Source: Streptomyces sp. MZ04 (GTDB lineage: Bacteria; Actinomycetota; Actinomycetes; Streptomycetales; Streptomycetaceae). From it: a stretch of 46,560 bases of DNA. This document shows positions 1 through 7,196 of the stretch, piece after piece; position 1 is the stretch's first letter, and each line of letters starts with the position of its first letter. The stretch spans positions 1 to 46,560 of the forward strand of contig NZ_SRIC01000035.1 of the NCBI RefSeq assembly GCF_004684775.1. Direction: 5' to 3'. The position numbers and the translations under genes were made by a program. The notes below the pieces were generated by a model that searched no databases, was not told the DNA's origin, and saw nothing but the letters and a program-made list of their open reading frames with translations.

Positions 1-51
1 GCGCTGGTGGGGGCTTGGGTGGGGACGCGGTTGAAGGAGCGGTCGACGTAA

Positions 52-83
52 GTGGTACCACCATGACCCCATCGGTAGTACCA
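52..83. promoter_or_regulatory. Candidate operator of the toxin-antitoxin pair
   Basis: Two palindromes lie directly upstream of the antitoxin start: GTGGTACCAC (52-61) and GGTAGTACC (74-82, odd-centred). Their centres are about 21 bp apart, two helical turns, the spacing expected for two RHH dimers on one face of DNA. Autoregulation by RHH antitoxins binding such sites is typical of the family; binding here is inferred. Confidence 0.5.
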
Positions 84-90
84 TCGCGGT

Positions 91-294
91 ATGGCTATGA
101 ACCTTCGTATGCGCGACGATCAGCAAGAGGCCCTCAAGGCGCGTGCCGAGGAAGAGGGCCGCAGCATGCACGCCATAGTGCTTCAGGCGATCGACCGGTA
201 TCTGGAGCAGGAGGCGGACCGGGCGACGGTTCGCCGTCTGGGGGCGAAGTACGCGGCGGCCCACTCTGACCTGCTGAAGCGGCTGGGTGAGTAG
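91..294 (+). CDS. RHH (Arc/FitA-like) antitoxin
   Basis: A 67-residue protein with the short basic strand (NLRMRDD) followed by two helices that defines ribbon-helix-helix DNA-binding antitoxins. The C-terminal half is charged and helical and would wrap the partner toxin. It ends 3 bp before the Doc-like gene, so the two are one transcription unit. It most likely binds the palindromes just upstream and represses its own operon. No Shine-Dalgarno sequence is visible; ATG at 97 is an equally possible start. The family is clear from the fold pattern, but its cognate DNA site and neutralising activity are inferred. Confidence 0.75.
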   Translation: MAMNLRMRDDQQEALKARAEEEGRSMHAIVLQAIDRYLEQEADRATVRRLGAKYAAAHSDLLKRLGE

Positions 295-297
295 CCG

Positions 298-681
298 ATG
301 AAGTACCTCACGGTCCAGGAGGTCCTGGACCTGGCCGAAGTCGCCTGTGGGGAGCAGCAGATCGCAGTGCGCGATCTGGGGCTGCTCACCTCCGCCGTTC
401 ATCGCCCGCAGTCCCAGATGTACGGCGTCGAGGCGTATACGGACCTGTTCGAGAAAGCCGCGTCACTGCTTCAGTCGCTGGCCACCAACCGTCCACTGGT
501 GGACGGCAACAAGCGTATGGCGTGGATGAGCACGGCCGTGTTTCTGGACTTCAACGGCACCGACATGGTCGGTGTGGACCAGGACGAGACGTACAAGCTC
601 GTCATCGAAGTGGCCAGCGGTGTCCTGGAGGACGTGGAGCTGATCGCCCGGCGTCTGCGGGCACTGCACGAAGGCATGTGA
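298..681 (+). CDS. Doc/Fic-family toxin homologue lacking the catalytic His
   Basis: A 127-residue Doc (death-on-curing) family protein. Doc enzymes are Fic-fold kinases that phosphorylate EF-Tu using the motif HxFx(D/N)xNKR. Here the motif region (residues 65-73) reads RPLVDGNKR: the anion-binding D-G-N-K-R part is intact, but the essential His is Arg (codon CGT at 490-492), one transition away from the His codon CAT. The N-terminal start MKYLTVQEVL is typical of actinobacterial Doc. Loss of this His is known to abolish Doc toxicity, so this protein is probably inactive or has another role. The reading frame is otherwise intact, arguing against simple decay. Confidence 0.8.
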   Translation: MKYLTVQEVLDLAEVACGEQQIAVRDLGLLTSAVHRPQSQMYGVEAYTDLFEKAASLLQSLATNRPLVDGNKRMAWMSTAVFLDFNGTDMVGVDQDETYKLVIEVASGVLEDVELIARRLRALHEGM

Positions 682-692
682 CACCTGTCGCA

Positions 693-724
693 CCCCGGGG
701 CGGACCCGAGCGTCTGCCCCGGGG
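693..724 (+). terminator. Rho-independent-type hairpin after the Doc homologue
   Basis: A 13-bp stem (693-705 with 712-724, one G-T pair, 6-nt loop) lies 11 nt after the toxin stop. It is very GC-rich and lacks a T-run, as is common in Streptomyces. Confidence 0.6.
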
Positions 725-792
725 CGCGGTCATGTTGACCGGTAGGGTGGCCCGGTTGTCATACGTGCAGCCGAACTGCGAACCCGGAGACC

Positions 793-2595
793 GTGACTAC
801 CACCGCCGCCGCCGCCAACTCCTCCTCCCACCACCTCTCTCCCGCCTTCCCCGGCCGCGCCCCCTGGGGCACCGCCAACAAGCTGCGAGCCTGGCAGCAG
901 GGTGCGATGGAGCGGTATCTGCAGGAGCAGCCGCGTGACTTCCTCGCCGTCGCGACGCCCGGCGCCGGCAAGACGACCTTCGCGCTGACGCTCGCGTCCT
1001 GGCTGCTTCACCACCATGTCGTGCAGCAGGTCACCGTGGTCGCGCCGACCGAGCACCTGAAGAAGCAGTGGGCGGAGGCCGCGGCCCGCATAGGGATCAA
1101 GCTGGACCCGGAGTACAGCGCGGGCCCGCTGAGCAAGGAGTACCACGGCGTCGCGATCACGTACGCGGGTGTGGGCGTGCGGCCCATGCTGCACCGCAAC
1201 CGCGTCGAGCAGCGCAAGACCCTCGTCATCCTCGACGAGATCCACCACGCGGGGGACAGTAAATCCTGGGGTGAGGCTTGCCTGGAGGCGTTCGAGCCCG
1301 CGACGCGGCGCCTGGCGCTGACCGGTACGCCGTTCAGGTCCGACACCAACCCGATCCCCTTCGTCACGTACGAGGAAGGGAACGACGGCATCCGGCGGTC
1401 CTCCGCCGACTACACGTACGGATACGGCAGCGCGCTCGGCGACGGCGTCGTGCGGCCGGTCATCTTCCTCTCCTACTCCGGCAACATGCGGTGGCGGACC
1501 AAGGCCGGTGACGAGATCGCCGCCCGGCTCGGCGAGCCCATGACCAAGGACGCGATCTCGCAGGCTTGGCGGACGGCCCTCGACGCGCGCGGCGAGTGGA
1601 TGCCGAACGTGCTCAAGGCAGCCGACCAGCGGCTCACCGAGGTCAGGAAGGCCATCCCGGACGCGGGCGGGCTCGTGATCGCCTCCGACCAGGACTCCGC
1701 GCGTTCCTACGCCAAGCTGATCCGCGAGATCACGGGGACGAAGGCGACGGTCGTCCTCTCCGACGACACCGGCGCCTCGAAGCGGATCGACGACTTCAGC
1801 GACGGGGACGACCGCTGGATGGTCGCGGTCCGGATGGTGTCGGAAGGCGTCGATGTGCCACGCCTGGCGGTGGGCGTGTATGCCACCACCATCTCCACCC
1901 CGCTCTTCTTCGCCCAGGCCGTGGGCCGCTTCGTACGCTCCCGTCGGCGCGGCGAGACGGCGTCCGTCTTCCTGCCCACCGTTCCTGACCTGCTCGGCTT
2001 CGCCAACGAGATGGAGGTCGAGCGCGACCACGTACTCGACAAGCCGAAGAAGGAAGGGGAAGAGGACCCCTACGCCGAGTCCGAGCAGGAGATGGACGAG
2101 GCGAACAAAGAGCAGGACGAGGACACGGGAGAGCAGGAGCAGTTCTCCTTCGAGGCGCTCGAGTCCGACGCCGTGTTCGACCGGGTGCTTTTCGACGGTG
2201 CCGAATTCGGCATGCAGGCCCACCCGGGGAGCGAGGAGGAGCAGGACTACCTCGGCATCCCCGGTCTCCTCGAACCCGACCAGGTGCAGATGCTGCTCCA
2301 GAAGCGGCAGGCCCGGCAGATAGCGCACAGCAAGAAGCGGCCGGACGAGGAGGCGGATCTTCTCGAACTCCCGGCCGAGCGGCGGCCGGTGGTCTCCCAC
2401 AAGGAGCTGCTCGAACTGCGCAAGCAGCTCAACACGATGGTCGGCGCGTACGTCCATCAGAGCGGGAAGCCGCACGGCGTGATCCACACCGAGCTGCGCC
2501 GCACCTGCGGTGGCCCGCCGAGCGCGGAGGCGACGGCGGGGCAGCTGCGCCAGCGCATCGCGAAGGTCGGGGAGTGGGCCACGCGGATGCGCTGA
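793..2595 (+). CDS. DEAD/DEAH-box superfamily 2 helicase
   Basis: A 600-residue SF2 ATPase. Visible motifs in order: Q-like aromatic region (LRAWQQGAM, about 32-39), Walker A ATPGAGKTT (54-62), motif II DEIHH (148-152), motif III-like LTGTPFR (176-182), motif V SEGVDVP (about 350) and motif VI QAVGRFVRSRR (about 375-385). A strongly acidic linker (about 417-450) separates the helicase core from a C-terminal region of unknown function. The architecture resembles the restriction-type/RapA-like helicases conserved in Streptomyces. The GTG start follows a CGGAGA ribosome-binding site. The substrate is unknown; nucleic-acid remodelling or repair is inferred. It appears to be monocistronic. Confidence 0.85.
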   Translation: MTTTAAAANSSSHHLSPAFPGRAPWGTANKLRAWQQGAMERYLQEQPRDFLAVATPGAGKTTFALTLASWLLHHHVVQQVTVVAPTEHLKKQWAEAAARIGIKLDPEYSAGPLSKEYHGVAITYAGVGVRPMLHRNRVEQRKTLVILDEIHHAGDSKSWGEACLEAFEPATRRLALTGTPFRSDTNPIPFVTYEEGNDGIRRSSADYTYGYGSALGDGVVRPVIFLSYSGNMRWRTKAGDEIAARLGEPMTKDAISQAWRTALDARGEWMPNVLKAADQRLTEVRKAIPDAGGLVIASDQDSARSYAKLIREITGTKATVVLSDDTGASKRIDDFSDGDDRWMVAVRMVSEGVDVPRLAVGVYATTISTPLFFAQAVGRFVRSRRRGETASVFLPTVPDLLGFANEMEVERDHVLDKPKKEGEEDPYAESEQEMDEANKEQDEDTGEQEQFSFEALESDAVFDRVLFDGAEFGMQAHPGSEEEQDYLGIPGLLEPDQVQMLLQKRQARQIAHSKKRPDEEADLLELPAERRPVVSHKELLELRKQLNTMVGAYVHQSGKPHGVIHTELRRTCGGPPSAEATAGQLRQRIAKVGEWATRMR

Positions 2596-2930
2596 GGTCT
2601 GCTCGCGGTCCCTTGCGCGGGCCTTTGCGCGGCCCGCCACGGAAGGGTGTGTTCCATGTGGAGAGGTGGTGCACACCACGCTGCGCGCGCCCCGCGTAAT
2701 GGGGCAATGAGGGGCGCAGCTCCCGTCGCGGTGCCCGGATTCTGGACGGAGTCTTCCGCTGAGCGGGACGACCTCGCTACTGTCCCCGCAACATAACCGC
2801 CCCGTGGCAGCGCCGCCGCGGAGCGCAGCCGGAGTTCCGACCGGCGGCCTCTGACGCGCGTCGCCCACGGGACCGGCGACGCAACCGCCGCGTCAAAAGG
2901 CCGCCGACCCTCACCTAAGGAGTGGGCGTC
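2596..2930. other. Non-coding gap upstream of the IclR gene
   Basis: No convincing gene. It contains a weak palindrome CCGCTGAGCGG (2756-2766), resembling half of an IclR-type operator, and the AAGGAG ribosome-binding site at 2917-2922. Nothing else is supported. Confidence 0.4.
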
Positions 2931-3572
2931 GTGACCGCGGAGACATCCCAGACGCTCGACCGAGGACTGCGTGTCCTCAAACTGTTGGCCGATACCGATC
3001 ATGGACTCACCGTCACCGAGCTGTCGAACAAGCTCGGTGTGAACCGCACCGTGGTGTACCGCCTGCTCGCCACGCTTGAGCAGCACGCCCTGGTCCGCAG
3101 GGACCTGGGCGGCCGCGCCAGGGTGGGCCTCGGGGTGCTCAGGCTCGGCCGCCAGGTGCATCCGCTGGTGCGGGAGGCCGCGCTGCCCGCGCTGCGCTCG
3201 CTCGCGGAGGACATAGGGGCCACCGCCCACCTGACGCTGGTGGACGGCACCGAGGCCCTCGCCGTAGCCGTGGTCGAGCCGACGTGGACGGATTACCACG
3301 TGGCCTACCGGACGGGCTTCCGGCACCCGCTGGACCGGGGCGCCGCGGGGCGGGCCATTCTCGCCGCCCGGCAGGGCTCCGGCACCGATCCCGGCTATGC
3401 GCTGACCCACGGCGAGCTGGAGGCCGGCGCCAGCGGGGCTGCCGCCCCCCTGGTCGGGGTGACCGGCATAGAGGGCAGCGTCGGTGTCGTCATGCTGGCG
3501 GACTCCGTGCCGGAGCGGGTGGGGCCGAGGGTGGTGGACGCGGCCAGGGAAGTGGCGGACGCCTTGAGGTGA
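2931..3572 (+). CDS. IclR-family transcriptional regulator
   Basis: A 213-residue one-component regulator. The N-terminal winged helix (TVTELSNKLGVNRTVVYRLL, residues about 23-42) is followed by the IclR effector domain with the typical FRHPLDRGAAGRAILA segment (about 125-140). I chose GTG 2931 because AAGGAG (2917-2922) sits 8 nt upstream; the GTG at 2922 overlaps that ribosome-binding site. The protein is somewhat short for the family (about 250), the effector domain being compact. Its target is unknown. hppD, in a pathway sometimes governed by IclR regulators, lies 7 kb away, but a link is speculation. The stop codon lies inside a 21-bp tandem repeat. Confidence 0.85.
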   Translation: MTAETSQTLDRGLRVLKLLADTDHGLTVTELSNKLGVNRTVVYRLLATLEQHALVRRDLGGRARVGLGVLRLGRQVHPLVREAALPALRSLAEDIGATAHLTLVDGTEALAVAVVEPTWTDYHVAYRTGFRHPLDRGAAGRAILAARQGSGTDPGYALTHGELEAGASGAAAPLVGVTGIEGSVGVVMLADSVPERVGPRVVDAAREVADALR

Positions 3573-3621
3573 GGCGAGTGTGTCCTGAGGTGAGGCGAGC
3601 GTGTCCTGAGGTGAGGCGAGC
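3565..3621. repeat. 21-bp tandem repeat spanning the IclR stop codon
   Basis: Copies at 3565-3585 and 3586-3606 (one mismatch) with a partial third at 3607-3621. The IclR stop TGA (3570-3572) lies in the first copy, so each later copy repeats the last codons and stop in the untranslated region. Confidence 0.85.
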
Positions 3622-3639
3622 GCGCTGGACCGGTCACGT

Positions 3640-3652
3640 TAGATTGATCCCG
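3640..3652 (+). promoter_or_regulatory. -10 box for a leaderless transcript
   Basis: TAGATT (3640-3645) stands 6 nt before the GTG start at 3652, and there is no ribosome-binding site, so transcription probably starts at or next to the start codon. No good -35 is seen. Confidence 0.5.
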
Positions 3653-4458
3653 TGTTCTCCCTCTCCAGCCTCTCGCGCCCCAAGGCCCTCGCCGTCTGCG
3701 CCCTCCCCGTGGCCGCCCTGCTCGCCGTCGCGGGCCTCGCGCCGCTGCCGTTCGCCGTGGCCCAGCCGGGGTCGACGGCGAACGTACTCGGGAAGAGCGA
3801 CGGCAAGCGGGTCATCACGATCACCGGCGCCCCCACCCGGGAGCCGAAGGGGCAGCTGCGGATGACGACGATCGTGGCGACGGGCCCCGAGACGGACGTG
3901 AGCCTGAGCGACGTGGTGGACGGCTGGTTCCGTACGGACCGTTCCGTGATGCCCAAGGACTCGGTCTACCCCACGGGCGACGACGTCAAGGAAGTCGAGA
4001 AGCACAACCTCGGCGACATGAAGAAGTCGCAGGACACGGCCACGCGGGCCGCGCTGGCCTACCTCGACGAGAGCGGCGTGGACGGCACGGACAAGGTGAA
4101 CGTCAAGGTCGACCTCGGCAAGATCGGCGGCCCCAGCGCGGGCCTCTTCCTCTCCCTCGGCATCATCGACCTCCTCGACGGCAACGGCAGCGGCGGCGAC
4201 CTCACCGGCGGCCGCGCCATCGCGGGCACCGGCACGATCTCCGACGACGGCAAGGTCGGCCCGGTCGGCGGCGTCTCCATGAAGACGCAGGCGGCAAGGC
4301 GGGACGGGGCGACGGTCTTCCTGGTCCCGAAGGCCGAGTGCGGGGACGCGGAGGCGGAGAAGCCGAAGGGCCTTCAGCTGATTCCGGTCACGACGCTGAC
4401 GGGCACGATTGACGCGCTGCGTTCCCTGGAAAAGGGCGAGAAGGTCCCGAGCTGCTGA
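3652..4458 (+). CDS. Secreted/membrane-anchored S16 (Lon-type) protease-domain protein
   Basis: A 268-residue protein with an N-terminal hydrophobic segment (about 11-37) serving as signal peptide or anchor, followed by a stand-alone Lon proteolytic domain. The Ser-Lys dyad is visible: Ser162 in GGPSAGL and Lys211 in GGVSMKTQAA. Unlike the YlbL-type proteins it has no clear PDZ domain, although residues 52-110 resemble the region preceding the Lon domain there. No AAA+ module is present, so it would act as an ATP-independent extracytoplasmic peptidase; the substrate is unknown. The start is probably leaderless (see the -10 box). Confidence 0.8.
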   Translation: MFSLSSLSRPKALAVCALPVAALLAVAGLAPLPFAVAQPGSTANVLGKSDGKRVITITGAPTREPKGQLRMTTIVATGPETDVSLSDVVDGWFRTDRSVMPKDSVYPTGDDVKEVEKHNLGDMKKSQDTATRAALAYLDESGVDGTDKVNVKVDLGKIGGPSAGLFLSLGIIDLLDGNGSGGDLTGGRAIAGTGTISDDGKVGPVGGVSMKTQAARRDGATVFLVPKAECGDAEAEKPKGLQLIPVTTLTGTIDALRSLEKGEKVPSC

Positions 4459-4471
4459 CGAGGCGGAGGCC

Positions 4472-4498
4472 CAACTCGACCATCGTCCAGCCGAGTTG
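4472..4498. terminator. Weak inverted repeat between convergent genes
   Basis: CAACTCG (4472-4478) and CGAGTTG (4492-4498) form a 7-bp stem with a 13-nt loop, 13 nt after the S16 gene stop and facing the convergent ArsR gene. It is a possible terminator only. Confidence 0.3.
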
Positions 4499-4606
4499 AG
4501 TGCGCAGATGGATGCGCGGTTGTCGTGCGGGTGCCGCCTGCTGTAACTCCTTGGCGCGGTCGTGATGCAGCATCAGGTGTATGTCAGGGTGCATGACCTG
4601 CCCCTC

Positions 4607-5212
4607 TCAGTCGCTGTCGGCCATCGGCCGTGTCGGGAAGATGTGGGAGTGGACGCGCACCTTGGCCGCGTCCGGAGTGCCTTCTTCCGGCGCCAATGCG
4701 CGGTAACTCTCCATGAGGTCATGGACTTTGCGGCTCAGGTCGGAGGCGAGTGCGGGTGTCAGCTCCAAGGTGAAGTCGCTGGTGTCCGCGGCCTCGCCCC
4801 ACTCCTGTGACCACTCGTGCCTCGTGGCGATCCAGGTGGATACCTCTTGCGCGCGCTGTGTCGCGTACTCGTGCAGGAGGGTGTTGAGGGCGCCGCGCAC
4901 CTCCGGGTTCTGGTCGCGAAAGAGGTCCTCGCCGGTGTACGTGCCCTGGTGGACGGACCGCCACCACCGCTCCCGCCCCTTGCCTCGCTCCGGATCGTCC
5001 TCGACGAATCCGTACTCCCCGAGTTGCCTCAGGTGATAGCTGGTGGCGCCGCTCGACTCTCCCATCCTCTCGGCGAGTTGGGATGCGGTTGCCGGGCCGT
5101 CCAGTCGCAACGACCAGAGCAGCCGCATCCGCAGTGGATGCGCGAGCCCTCGCAGGGAGCGGGCGTTGAGATGGTGGATCTTCCGAGTTGGCGGGATCGG
5201 CTGTTCGGTCAT
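4607..5212 (-). CDS. ArsR-type winged-helix regulator
   Basis: A 201-residue protein with an N-terminal ArsR-like winged helix (residues about 18-85: LRGLAHPLRMRLLWSLRL, TASQLAERMGESSGATSYHL recognition helix) and a helical C-terminal region. No metal-binding Cys pairs are evident, so metal sensing is unlikely. I chose ATG 5212 over the upstream TTG 5233 because a promoter with -10 TACGCT (5224-5219) lies 6 nt before it, implying a leaderless mRNA. The gene lies just downstream of the osmoprotectant operon on the same strand and has a dense repeat operator (5231-5287). Autoregulation is likely; control of the transporter is possible but unproven. Confidence 0.8.
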   Translation of the reverse strand: MTEQPIPPTRKIHHLNARSLRGLAHPLRMRLLWSLRLDGPATASQLAERMGESSGATSYHLRQLGEYGFVEDDPERGKGRERWWRSVHQGTYTGEDLFRDQNPEVRGALNTLLHEYATQRAQEVSTWIATRHEWSQEWGEAADTSDFTLELTPALASDLSRKVHDLMESYRALAPEEGTPDAAKVRVHSHIFPTRPMADSD

Positions 5213-5218
5213 GCCGTC

Positions 5219-5247
5219 AGCGTAAGCATGCAAAGACTCCGTTGCAA
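5219..5247 (-). promoter_or_regulatory. HrdB-type promoter of the ArsR gene
   Basis: On the minus strand: -35 TTGCAA (5247-5242), a 17-bp spacer, -10 TACGCT (5224-5219), then 6 nt to the ATG at 5212. The -35 lies inside arm one of the large inverted repeat, so a repressor on that repeat would block RNA polymerase. Confidence 0.6.
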
Positions 5248-5287
5248 CGTCTCCTTTGCAACGGAGTCTTTGTAACGGAGTCTTTGT
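5231..5287. promoter_or_regulatory. Inverted plus tandem repeat operator upstream of the ArsR gene
   Basis: A perfect 17-bp inverted repeat (5231-5247 and 5256-5272, spacer 8 nt) is followed by a tandem 14-bp repeat AACGGAGTCTTTGT (5260-5273 and 5274-5287). Three copies of the same half-site are thus present over the promoter. It is a very probable autoregulatory operator. Confidence 0.7.
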
Positions 5288-5316
5288 AACTCACCGTCAA
5301 TACCTGCCAGTTGTGG

Positions 5317-6285
5317 CTACTCCTTGACGAACCCCTCCTCGATCAGCCAGTCCTTCGCCACCTCATGTGGATCCTGGCCCTCCACGTCCACCTTCGAGTT
5401 CAGCTCCTGCGCCACCGTGTTGTTCAGCTTCCTCGTGATCGGGGCCAGGACCTCCGCCATCTCCGGATACTCCTTCAGCGCCTTGCTGTTGATCTCCGGG
5501 GCCGCGTTGTAGTTCGGGAAGAAGTGCTTGTCGTCCTCCATCGGCGTCAGGTTCATCGCCTTGATGCGGCCGTCGGTGGTGAAGACCTCGCCGAACGTGC
5601 ACGTTCCCTTGGCGACCTGGGTGTAGATGATCCCGGTGTCCATCTTGGTGATGTTGGAGTTCGGGAGGCTCATCCCGTACGCCTTCTGCATGCCCGGCAG
5701 ACCGTCCTCGCGCGAGGCGAACTCGCTCTCCACGCACAGCGTGACCGCCTTCGGGTCCGACTTGGCGAGGGCCGCCACGTCGGACAGGGTCTTCGTCTTG
5801 TACTTGGTTCTGTTTTTCTGGTTCATGGCCAGTGCATAGGTGTTGTTGAGCGTGGACGGCGCCAGCCAGGTGACGCCGTTCTTCAGGTCCGCGTCGTGCA
5901 CCGCCTGCCACTGCTTCTGCGGGTCGTCGATCGGCTCGGAGTTGCCCTGGTACGTGATCCAGGCGGTGCCCGTGTACTCGTACATGGCGTCCGCGTCGCC
6001 GTTCTTGACGGCCTCGCGCGCGCCGATCGAGCCCTGGATGCCCGTCCGGTCGAGGACATCCGCGCCCGCCGCCTCGAAGGCGATGCCCATGATCGCGCCG
6101 AGGATCAGCTGCTCGGTGAACTCCTTGGAGGTGACGGTCAGATCGGCGCCCTTCAGAGGAAGCCCCTCGCCGATCGTGCCCGGCTTGACGTCGTCCACCA
6201 TGGGGCTGCCGCTGGTGAGACCGCAGCTCACGAGCAGGGCCCCGCCCGACACGCCGACCGCCACCGTACGCAACGTGACCCTCAT
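5317..6285 (-). CDS. Osmoprotectant ABC transporter, substrate-binding lipoprotein
   Basis: A 322-residue OpuAC/OpuBC-type binding protein for glycine betaine, choline, carnitine or proline. The signal peptide ends in lipobox L-V-S-C (Cys about residue 21), so it is anchored outside the membrane. The body shows the family pattern: VTSKEFTEQLILG near the N-terminus, YEYTGTAW, and KVDVEGQDPHEVAKDWL near the C-terminus. ATG 6285 overlaps the upstream permease stop by 4 bp (ATGA), indicating translational coupling. It is the last gene of a four-gene operon. The exact ligand cannot be told from sequence. Confidence 0.9.
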   Translation of the reverse strand: MRVTLRTVAVGVSGGALLVSCGLTSGSPMVDDVKPGTIGEGLPLKGADLTVTSKEFTEQLILGAIMGIAFEAAGADVLDRTGIQGSIGAREAVKNGDADAMYEYTGTAWITYQGNSEPIDDPQKQWQAVHDADLKNGVTWLAPSTLNNTYALAMNQKNRTKYKTKTLSDVAALAKSDPKAVTLCVESEFASREDGLPGMQKAYGMSLPNSNITKMDTGIIYTQVAKGTCTFGEVFTTDGRIKAMNLTPMEDDKHFFPNYNAAPEINSKALKEYPEMAEVLAPITRKLNNTVAQELNSKVDVEGQDPHEVAKDWLIEEGFVKE

Positions 6286-7196
6286 GACCCCGCCTCCAAC
6301 CCGCGCGGACGCAGGACAAGTTCGGCCAGGGACGCCAGCCAGTCCACCAGGAGTGCCAGCGCGATCGTCAGGATCGAGCCGAGCATCAGCACCGGCATCC
6401 GCTGCGTGGTGATGCCGGTGGTGATCAGGTCGCCGAGACCGCCGCCACCGCCGAACGTGGCGAGTGTCGCCGTGCCGACGTTCAGGACGAGCGCGGTGCG
6501 CACACCCGCGAGGATCAGCGGTACGGCCAGCGGGAGTTCGACCTTGCCGAGGACCCCCCACGCCGACATGCCGATGCCGCGCGCGGCCTCCATCAAGGTC
6601 GGATCATTGGCGTTCAGGCCCGCGATCGTGTTGGACAGGACCGGCAGCACGGCGTAGATGATGATGCCGATCAGGGCCGCCTTCTCGCCGATGCCGATCC
6701 AGATCACGAGGAGGGCGAGGAGGCCGATCGCCGGGGTCGCCTGGCCGATGTTGGCGACGGCCATGGCGACGGGCGCCGCCTTCCGCAGCTTCTTGCGGGT
6801 CAGCGCGATGCCCAGCGGGATCGCGATGATGAGGACGAAGAAGGTGGAGATCGCCGTCAGTTGGATGTGCTGGCGGAGCCGCAGCCACACCACTCCCTCC
6901 GCCAGCGCGTTCTTGGAGATCGAGTCCAGTTCGGCCTGCTCGAACCACCACCAGGTGAGCAGCAGGACAAGCGCGAGGAACGCGGGCAGGAAGGTGAGCT
7001 TCTGCCAGCCGATCCGCCGCGCCCCGGACGTGTCCGCCGGTGGCGGCGGCTCCTGTTCGCCGTCGCCGATGTCGCGGAACGGGTGGCCCTTGACATCGTG
7101 CTCGCCCTCGGGCCGGTCGTCGTCGGCGCCGTTGCCGTTGCCGGGCGACGGCTTGTGCTCGGGGATCCGGGGAGTGCTCCCGGGGATGCCGCTCAC
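6282..7196 (-). CDS. Osmoprotectant ABC transporter permease (second)
   Basis: A 304-residue BPD-type permease of the ProW/OpuBB family. A hydrophilic, Gly/Asp/Pro-rich N-terminal extension (about 1-65) precedes about six membrane segments. The EAA loop that docks on the ATPase is visible as EAARGIGMSAWGVLGKVELP. The conserved TATLATFGGGGGLGDLI segment follows. It overlaps the ATPase gene by 4 bp and the binding-protein gene by 4 bp. The N-terminal extension is unusual for a ProW homologue but common in Streptomyces copies. Confidence 0.9.
   Translation of the reverse strand: MSGIPGSTPRIPEHKPSPGNGNGADDDRPEGEHDVKGHPFRDIGDGEQEPPPPADTSGARRIGWQKLTFLPAFLALVLLLTWWWFEQAELDSISKNALAEGVVWLRLRQHIQLTAISTFFVLIIAIPLGIALTRKKLRKAAPVAMAVANIGQATPAIGLLALLVIWIGIGEKAALIGIIIYAVLPVLSNTIAGLNANDPTLMEAARGIGMSAWGVLGKVELPLAVPLILAGVRTALVLNVGTATLATFGGGGGLGDLITTGITTQRMPVLMLGSILTIALALLVDWLASLAELVLRPRGLEAGS

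Noticed and set aside
91..681. Recent horizontal transfer of the toxin-antitoxin pair
   Set aside because: Codon use and GC look like the neighbours and no att site or integrase is visible in the window, so transfer cannot be supported.
730..2868. 712-codon ORF on the minus strand opposite the helicase
   Set aside because: It is an antisense shadow produced by GC-rich third positions; the plus strand has a full set of helicase motifs.
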